Source of the DNA: Calonectria ilicicola
Lineage: Eukaryota > Ascomycota > Sordariomycetes > Hypocreales > Nectriaceae
Reading direction: 5' to 3'
NCBI GenBank assembly: GCA_020809705.1
Contig: CP085827.1
Location: forward strand, 6,572,001-6,636,000
DNA: 64,000 bases
Of the stretch, positions 56,880 through 64,000 are shown piece after piece (the stretch's first letter is position 1; the number at the start of each line of letters is the position of its first letter). The position numbers and the translations under genes were made by a program. The notes under the pieces were generated by a model. The model worked only from the letters and a program-made list of their open reading frames with translations. It was not told where the DNA came from and made no database searches.

Positions 56880-59817
56880 ATGTGTTCTCCCTCGGTTTCC
56901 TTTCTCTTCTCGGTGTTTTTCGTCTCTGTCGTTTCCACAAAGTTGGCACATCTCGTCACATATGCCTCCACCGTCCCTCCTTTGGCCTTCCTCGTCTTCC
57001 TGCCCACCTTTTTCCTGCCCGACTTTGCCGCCGTCTGCCTCGCCCGAGTACTTCTGCGCCCAGTCCGAACATGGCTTTCCCTCATCAGCGCTGCCATTGG
57101 AACAGTATTGACGTACGCTTGCTCTTCCCGTGGTCGCTGACCGTCAGAAGAGAAAGGAGGAAAAATGAAGAGAAAAAAAAGCTAACATTGGGTGCAACAG
57201 GCTTGTGACACTTAGCGCAGCCTCTTCAGAACTAGGCTTCTTCGTCAAGACGGGTGGCGAGCTGGAATGGCATGAAGCAAAAACGTTTGCATCGGACAAG
57301 GACAGTATCAAGCTGCTCCTGACGGGAATATGGGGTGTCCTCGCATGCGGTGCCATCGTCTTGGCAATTGCCTGGTTCTCTCAAAACTTCCTTTATCGAG
57401 TAGTCGGAGATTTCTTGACTACGGTTTACGACTCTTTTATTTCCGGTATGTTCTCGCCACACAATCATTGTTACATGCCCCATGTTAATTGTGCTGACTT
57501 CGCAGTCTTGCGCTGTTGTTTGAGACGCCGCCCCGAGCAACGCAACTCGAGACGCATACAGCGCGAAAGTGATACCACATCCTTGGATTCAGATGACGTC
57601 GACACGTATGCAAAGAATGATGGTTCCGAGTCTCATATGTTGATTGGCGATGGAGAGAAGCCATTCAATGGCGAGCAGCCAAAGCGATCCCGCTGTAGCG
57701 TCCCCATGCCCTCTTGGCTTCTCAAGACTGCCACTCTCGCCTTTCTCACCGTTACCGCTCTGCTTCGACCCGACAAGCCTTACGACCACATGTCAGTAAC
57801 ACTTCCAGTGCACTTTTTGGATATTTTCAAGAGCGAGCCCGATCACTGCGCGGAACAGAGGAGAATCATGAGGAACAAGTGGCCCCTGCCACACCTTCTG
57901 GATAAATCCAACTGGGAGGAAGCTGAAGGAGACTTCAAGGGCTGGGCGCCAGGCCACGAGAGTTCTCTTGCCAATCAATATAGACAACGACGCCCTGATT
58001 GGCTCCCTGATCTACTGCCCCGTGGCTTTCTCCGCTGGGATCCCAAGCGATTCGACCCCAATGTCCCAGGCTCCCACGGCGATACTATTGATACTTGGAA
58101 GGACCGATGCCCTGGCCTTCGCCTGAAGGATCCTTTTTACAACCCGGTCAACGACCCATTGAAGATTTCCAACCTGGACACTGATGTTTTTGAACCCCTC
58201 AAAGGTGCTCTTGATGATGGCTCTGTCAAGATCAAGAACGTTGTCTTCATCCTGATGGAAAGTCTGCGCCAGGAATTATTCCCTCTCCGCCAAGGTTCTC
58301 CAATTCATCAAACCATTGTTAACTCGAATGACGAGATCGACAGGGAGCATGTTAATGCCCTGTTATCCAAATTGACACCCCACATTGAGAAAATCACCGA
58401 TGTTACCGGAGATTTCAAGGATGCCGACGGCAAGAGCTATGAGGCCCCCGAACTGAAGTGGAAGGATCAAGCGAAGCCCGGTTTCGGTGGTGTTAACGTA
58501 AAAGGTTCCTTCACCATGGCTACGATGTCGACAAAAAGCTTTGGCTCAAATCACTGCGGTGCTTGGCCCATGCCCGTCGAGAAGTTTGACGAGGCCGATA
58601 CCGACAGTTACCAGCCTTGTATCCCCCAGATTCTAAATCTCCTCAACGAAGGAAAGGACAACACAACAAATTCAGAAGATTATAAGGACTGGCCGTGGCA
58701 CCCTGCTCTATTTGAAGCCGAAACTGAAATTTATGATCGACAAGAGATTTTCGATCAAAAGATTGGTTTCAAGCACATCATTTGCAGAAAGCAGTTAGAG
58801 GAAGATTGGCGATACAATAAATCTGACCCCATTTACAAGCCTGTTAACTATTTTGGCTTTGCCGAGCCCGTCCTGAAGCCATACATTAAGGACTATATTA
58901 CGAACGCTACCGCCAACAAGCAGCGCATATGGATGTCGCATTTTACAAGCACAACTCACCACGCTTGGGATACTCCCGACTCTTTCAAAACTGAGGATTA
59001 CCTGCCAAACTCGGGAGTCAATAATGGTTGGCACAAAGATTTTAACAAGTATATCAACACTATTCGCTTTCACGATCAGTGGATGGCGGAGCTCATGCAG
59101 CTGTTTGATGATTTGGGAATTTCTGATGAAACACTGATTGTTTTCGCTGGCGATCACGGACAGGCTTTTAAGGAAGATTTCCACAAAACTGGAACATATG
59201 AGATTGGACATATTAGCGACTTTCGGGTCCCGATTGTCTTTAGACATCCGCATCTCCCACGTATCCAGCACGAGGTCAACGCCTCAACCATTTCTATTCT
59301 TCCTACGATTCTCGATTTACTTATTAATAGCGACTCTCTCAATGAGGACGACAAGTACATTACTTCCGACTTAATCCAGGACTACGAGGGCCAGTCCCTA
59401 ATCCGACCCTACAAAACCACTCACAACGGCCGTCGCGCATGGAACTTTGCTGTTATCAACTCTGGTGCCGGCATGCTGGCCGTCACTTCTGCCGATGTAC
59501 AGTGGAGATTAGTGATGCCGCTCAACAAAGTTTTTGAGTACACCTTCACCGACATCAAGAATGACACCGAAGAGCGGAATCCCACGACGGCGTGGACATT
59601 GGAGAAGCTCGCTGAGGCCGTCGAGGCACAGTATGGTGGGGAGGCAGCTAGGTGGGCTACTGAGGCCGTCGAGGTAGCCAAATGGTGGAGCTTAGAGCGT
59701 CAGCGGTTGTGGAGGTATCGCTTGCTGTCAAAGAAGAAGCCTCCAAAGCCTCCCGGCAAACCCCCGCACAAAGAAAAAGAGCACGATCATAAATCTCACG
59801 ATCATCATCATCACTAA
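56880..59817 (+). CDS. Membrane sulfatase / LTA-synthase-like protein
   Basis: Exons 56880-57112, 57201-57445, 57506-59817; 929 aa. Four to five membrane helices occupy the first 200 residues (FSVFFVSVVSTKLAHL; LLLTGIWGVLACGAIVLAI; WLLKTATLAFLTVTALL), with a charged cytosolic loop between. A large lumenal or extracellular alkaline-phosphatase-superfamily domain follows: NVVFILMESLRQE (metal-site region), SHFTSTTHHAWDTP and FAGDHGQAFKED. The C-terminus is Lys/Pro-rich and ends in a His cluster (HDHKSHDHHHH). Family members cleave or transfer sulfate or phospho-esters at the cell surface; the substrate here is unknown. The second intron is 60 nt and stop-free, so naive gene finders would read through it. 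Confidence 0.87.
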
Positions 59818-60636
59818 GTCATATCGCATTTTGCATTTTTGTTTGGCATCAGCATATAGCGTTGATTGGTTTATGGATAGACTTGTTTTTTGTATTATTT
59901 TATTTTTTCCATTTCCTGCGCGGGTTATTGCGGTGGGTGAAATGTGGTGATCGATTGATGGATGGATGGCGTGCGTCCGCTATCCGCGATGTTCTGGCTT
60001 GAGGTTTTGACATGGTTGAGTAGCCTCGTCATAAATATTACTATGGAACAAATATTTGGTCTTAGTTTCCCTCGAGCCCGCGCATACAGAAAAAAATATA
60101 CAATACATAGTTATTACATCTTAAAAAACTCTGACGCCATTGGTCTTTGATTTGTGGTCGTGTTCTCGTTGCCCACCACACACCTGGCCTGACCAGTCTC
60201 AGGCTGAGCACAAGAATTGCAGGTTAAATGACAAGTGAGGGATGGATCTTAAAAGAAAAGGATCAAACCTAACACTCTACATTGCCACAAGTGCCTAACA
60301 ACTGAAGACCAAGATGTGACAGGTTAAGAACGTGAATGTCTGGCCCATTGATACTTGACAAATAAATCTACTAAAGAGATAACACTTTATTTTTATTTTT
60401 TCTTTTCTTTTTGGCAATAGACGCTTTCAGTAAGATTAATCAAATTTTCCCGTACCTTCTATGAAGTCAAAAATATGCCTCCCCTGTGAATAAAGCAGAG
60501 TCTCACACATGACCCAAAATAACACGCTCTTATTAAGTTTAGCTCCTCCAATCCACCGCCACGTCTTTGCCTGTGTTAGATCCTAAGATGATAACACATC
60601 TTGGAATTAGGTTTTGAGCGAGCTAGCCTGGTTTGT
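59818..60636. other. Convergent intergenic region
   Basis: About 0.8 kb between the sulfatase-like gene (+) and pirin (-). T/A-runs near 59890 and 60390. No gene recognised. Confidence 0.55.
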
Positions 60637-61732
60637 CTAAGCAGTATCCAGGATCACGACCTCTGCTTCGACCTCGCCGATACTCTCTACGGCCAGCTTG
60701 TCACCAACATTGACGCCCTCAACAAAGGCGCCGTCACCCTCGGCAATCTCAGCATTCTCGCGACCATCGAGACGGATTTTGGCCTTGCCCCCCTTGGTCA
60801 TGGGCACGTGTACGTATACCTTGCGTTTCGTCTCTGTGGTAGCACCCCCACCAACAGTCCATTGAAACTGCTTTTGAGGTTCGATGATGCCGGCGCCCAT
60901 GACAAAGTCAGCATGGATAGGAATAGTGCCAGGGATAACAGCCTCAGCGTTTTTCTCCTGCTCCGAGGTAGCCTCCTCTCCCCCAACGAGAGGAGAAAGG
61001 ATCTTAACAAAGTCCTGGCGTTTGGCCTCCTCATCAAAGTGACGGGTGTGATAGCGGGGGGTCAGACCACGCTTCCACGGGATAGCCCAAATCTGAAGGA
61101 AGTGGACTGTGTCGCTCTTGTGCTCGTTCATCTCGGAGTGAGCGATTCCGGTCCCGCCAGTAGTGAATTGGACATCACCGCGATGCATACGGTAGAACTT
61201 GTCCGACTGGCCACCCTCGTTACCCCTAGACAGCATTGAGTCGCGGTGGGTAAGTTCGCCGCTTAGGATATAGCTGAATATCTCGAAGTCCCTGTGGGGA
61301 TGGGTGGGGAAACCCGAGTTGGCTTTGACGCGGTCTTCGTTGAGCACACGCAGGGAGCCAAAGTGGGTAAACTGGGGGTTGTACCAATCGGCAAATGAGA
61401 AGCTATGCTTGCGTTAGAAATATTTAGTTTTATACAATGAAGAATGCTACGAACCTGTGATATGTGTTGAGCCAGCCATGGTCGGAGTGGCCACGAGCAC
61501 CAGAAAGGTGAGGGGTGATCTTTGCGTTGCGGAGAGACTTGGACATGTTCTTGGCTGCGTTGAGCATCTGCTTTCTGTCTGATGTGTCGGCGTTGATGAC
61601 GTTGGTGTTAGTGTCGTAATTGCAGTAGCGGAATAGTGTAGTGGTCAGGCTTTGGAGCGCTGGTGAATAAATGATGATGAGGATGGAAATTGAAGCAACG
61701 AAAATTGCAGCGCTGTGAGTGAAACGCGACAT
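60637..61732 (-). CDS. Pirin-family protein
   Basis: Minus-strand exons 61732-61455 and 61402-60637 (52-nt intron), 347 aa. The pirin core starts at LRNAKITPHLSGARGHSDHG and continues after the splice as FSFADWYNPQFTHFG. The metal-binding cupin motif HPHRDFEIFSYILSGE is intact with GGTGIAHSEMNEH. A hydrophobic N-terminal segment (VASISILIIIYSPAL) precedes the core and could be a membrane anchor or mitochondrial presequence. An ATG at 61777 would add 15 residues. Pirins are iron-binding nuclear cofactors or quercetin dioxygenases; the extension argues against a simple cytosolic role here. Confidence 0.87.
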
Positions 61733-62208
61733 TAAATACATCAAATCGATGAATCGACGAGAATGTGCCTGCTTCAATATGGAATGCGTCCACCCACTTG
61801 GGATTGAAAAAATGCTGACGAGGACTTGTATAAACGCCTGCCTTATTCAGCCTTTGTAAGCGCCAGCCTTCTGTCAGCCATGAGTAATGCGGGCCCCACC
61901 CAAGCCATTCCAGGCTCCCTGTCGACTTCAGCCAATCAGATTAGCCCTTATTTTTCGTTTTTCAATTTGACCCCGTTCATTGCGGGAGACTGGTTGGACA
62001 ACAAGAAGATACAATCTGCTGTGGGTATGTGCACCCTGGAAATTTAGACGTGCTTGAAATTCAGATCAAGCTTTTCACCATTTGGGATTGCTTGGCTGTT
62101 GCTACTAATGTGAATGTTAAGGGCAAACATCATCTTCTTTATTCTTGGTTCAAGTACAATTAACGATATTTCAAACGCGGAAATAGGTATTGAGAAGACA
62201 TTCGTTTT
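61733..62208. other. Intergenic region
   Basis: About 480 bp between the pirin start and the hydrolase stop; probably the pirin promoter. Nothing recognised. Confidence 0.5.
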
Positions 62209-62960
62209 TCAAGCCGCTACCTCTGCCAACTGCACTGCCCGGCGGATAATATTCTCAGACCTCGTCACAGCGTCTTCGGCATTAAAACCCGGAACTTCAT
62301 GACCGCCCTTATGAACAAAGATTGAGCTCGTATCAGACTTGCAAATTTTTGTGAATTCTCTGGCCTTGGTTGAAGCCCAGTCCGTTTCTCCCCACATATG
62401 TGCTGTGGGGATGTCAATTATTTCCCTAGGTTCTTCGGTTACTAGTGCGTTGTCCCCCTTCCGCATCGCATCGAAGTCATGTGGGAGATCAGCAGCAGAG
62501 AAGAAAACCGCACACTTAAATTTCGATTCAATTGGCCGTCCCTGCCTGACTTGTTGGATCATCCAAGAAGAGATGAGGGGAACAGACCGGCTAAAGGCAA
62601 TCACCCCATCGTATGAGCCATATGTCTCCAGAAAGGTATTTAAATCTTCGTAAGCCTTGAGTGCTGACTTGGGGGAATTGGAGTCGAAGTAGGCAAATGC
62701 TTCTTTCTCACTACGCATCAACACTTTGATGGTTGATTGCATGGTTAGCTGCGGGGTTTCTTTTTTAAATACTTATTTTGGTGTTTTATTTTACTCATCA
62801 GGGTCAATCTCCCAAGGAATGTTGCCCTCGACGAAATCGTAACTGTGATGGTCACCAAGCTGATATCTCAGAGTAGCTATCTGTGTGAGTTTCAGGCAAA
62901 ATAATCGTGGATATAATTATTTACCTGCTTGCATTTCAAAGACGAAACAGCCACGGCGCA
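62209..62960 (-). pseudogene. 5'-truncated FSH/LovG-like serine hydrolase
   Basis: Minus strand. Three phase-compatible exons: about 62960-62925 (VFEMQA), 62876-62795 (TLRYQLGDHHSYDFVEG) and 62710-62209 (EKEAFAYFDSNSP to stop). They match the FSH1 alpha/beta-hydrolase family, whose proteins usually begin with an LCLHG motif. That start is missing: upstream of VFEMQA the sequence is antisense to polyketide-synthase debris. The nucleophile region is altered, GVIAFSRSVPL where GFSQG is usual. The catalytic Asp (GETDWAS) and His (HKGGHEVPG) remain. Small hydrolases of this family release products from highly reducing polyketide synthases, which suits its neighbour. Function is probably lost, though a shorter protein starting at 62742 cannot be excluded. 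Confidence 0.65.
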
Positions 62961-63276
62961 AGGCGGATACGTCAACTTTCCAAGTATTGTTACCACTGCT
63001 ACCTCCCTTACGAGGGCCACTGCATCTGTCACAGATGCTTTGGTCTTGAAATTAGCCAAGACATTGTCCCCCTCCCAAGATGACCTGGACAAGACTAAGC
63101 CCATGCATACCTATGGCGTTGACTCATTAGTGGCCGTTGAGCCGTGAACTCGGTTCTCTGAAGAGCTTCATGCCGATGTTGCAATCTTTGATATCCTCGG
63201 CGGTTCAAGTATCTCAGATGTAGCTGCTTTAGCAACGGCCAAGAGCACATATCGAAAAGATCAATGGGCTACTTGA
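62961..63276 (+). pseudogene. Polyketide synthase C-terminal carrier-protein remnant
   Basis: The plus-strand frame encodes the end of a reducing polyketide synthase: ASVTDALVLKLAKTL, then the carrier motif YGVDSLVAVE with its phosphopantetheine serine, then after an in-frame TGA (63145-63147) ADVAIFDILGGSSISDVA and a natural-looking stop at 63276. Only the last ~100 residues remain of a protein normally above 2,000. The TGA lies within the helix following the serine, so the piece is dead. It is head to head with, and its upstream side is antisense to, the truncated hydrolase. Confidence 0.75.
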
Positions 63277-63433
63277 GATTTGGAAACAGTGGGAAGTTCA
63301 GTGCTATAATGGATGGATTATTGACTCTGTGATAAAATGTTGACATTAGAGTAGAAGTTTGGCAGTTTAAGGATCGTAAAGGATGGCTAATTGCGCTGAT
63401 CATACGGATCATCAACAGCGATTGTTACGGCTT

Positions 63434-63490
63434 GGTCACCCGTACAGGGCTCTTAGGCGCTGTTATGTGCTACAGTAATTGCCGCAACAG
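63434..63490 (+). repeat. Diverged dispersed repeat, copy B
   Basis: Matches 50217-50273 over about 57 bp, carrying the G/C form at most sites where the other copy has A/T. Confidence 0.5.
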
Positions 63491-63800
63491 CGATTATTGA
63501 CCTATATTTTACCCTGTGGTAAGTGGTCACCAACACAATCGTTACAGTGATGTCTTGGTGCAATGAGCATCAGATCAAGAATATACAACTACGCCAAGAA
63601 GCTAATATGGTCGTAGTAGGAAAGAACCAAACTGGTCATATTCCTATCACACAAGACTGCATATTGGAATCCATCATCGGCAAAGTTGCCCTTGAGTATG
63701 AAACTTCATGTTTGGCAGCATAATTCTAAGATTTGTACGGAGCAGCTGGTTAAATCGTGACGCATCATGAGGAAAGCTGTTGGATTTAGGGCCGTAAGAC

Positions 63801-63968
63801 ATGCTGAATAATATAATTTTATCCGAAGTTGCTGAGACATTTGTTAATCGATTAATTGGAGGGGAATTATTGAGGACAGCTGAGAGCTTCATAGTCGAAT
63901 TATGCACTCCTGGCGGCACCCCTAAGATTCTTATCGAAGCCCTTTCTTCCTGGTGGTTGGTTGGCTAG
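63801..63968 (+). pseudogene. Possible C-terminal remnant of a pyrroline-5-carboxylate-reductase-like enzyme
   Basis: A 55-codon open stretch with VAETFVNRLIGGELL and ELCTPGGTPKILIEALSSWW. This resembles the dimerisation domain of P5CR-type reductases, where a TPGG motif precedes the last helix. No upstream nucleotide-binding part is visible in this frame, so it would be a fragment. Identification rests on one short motif. Confidence 0.3.
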
Positions 63969-64000
63969 TTATTCAACGGGACGCCTCAAGACCCCGCATC

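Larger units (their letters stand above)
63277..64000. other. AT-rich end of window
   Basis: About 0.7 kb. Contains copy B of the diverged repeat and a short fragment (63801-63968) described separately. Confidence 0.5.

Noticed and set aside
60601..61239. 212-codon plus-strand frame over pirin
   Set aside because: Antisense shadow; the minus strand has the complete pirin cupin motif.
1..64000. tRNA, rRNA or CRISPR features
   Set aside because: No B-box-like promoter with a foldable cloverleaf, no rRNA stretch and no regularly spaced repeat array were seen by eye; a covariance-model scan was not possible.

Overview
The window is nuclear DNA of a filamentous ascomycete, most likely a sordariomycete (possibly Hypocreales). 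The signs are genes with many short introns (about 45-110 nt) carrying GTRAGT-type donors and CTAAC/CTAAT branch sites, CFEM/PTH11-type receptors, fungal secondary-metabolism genes, a heme-thiolate peroxidase and solo LTRs. I assembled exons by hand: every spliced CDS below closes in frame, but none has been checked against RNA or homologues.

Layout. 1-8 kb is housekeeping: a rhodanese + tyrosine phosphatase gene cut by the left edge, and a long TCP11/SOK1-family protein. 9.3-24.7 kb is a metabolic stretch: GMC oxidoreductase, CFEM-PTH11 receptor, secreted heme-thiolate peroxidase, an unusual adenylation-domain protein fused to a membrane ferric-reductase-like module, and an enoyl-CoA hydratase. 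A LaeA-like methyltransferase follows at 27.0-28.6 kb. Together these are a candidate biosynthetic cluster. 30.5-42.5 kb is conserved core again: a POF1-like nucleotidyltransferase, VPS11, a low-complexity basic/Ser-rich protein, MLH3 and a LicD-family protein.

42.5-52.8 kb is a gene-poor, AT-rich accessory block. It holds two almost identical 163-bp solo LTRs in opposite orientation, each with its own 5-bp target duplication, a trichodiene-synthase-family terpene synthase gene with a variant aspartate motif, and a decayed multi-exon gene of unknown family. It also carries one copy of a diverged dispersed repeat whose second copy lies at 63.4 kb. A single-exon GH127-type glycosidase (52.8-54.7 kb) closes this block.

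54.7-61.7 kb returns to ordinary genes: a membrane sulfatase/LTA-synthase-like protein and a pirin. From 62.2 kb to the end lie remains of another secondary-metabolite locus: an FSH/LovG-like serine hydrolase with no start region, the C-terminal carrier-protein end of a polyketide synthase with an internal stop, and perhaps the C-terminus of a pyrroline-5-carboxylate-reductase-like enzyme.

I saw no rRNA, tRNA or CRISPR array. The main points for follow-up are the adenylation/ferric-reductase fusion and its oxidative neighbours, and the two graveyards of secondary-metabolism genes beside repeats.
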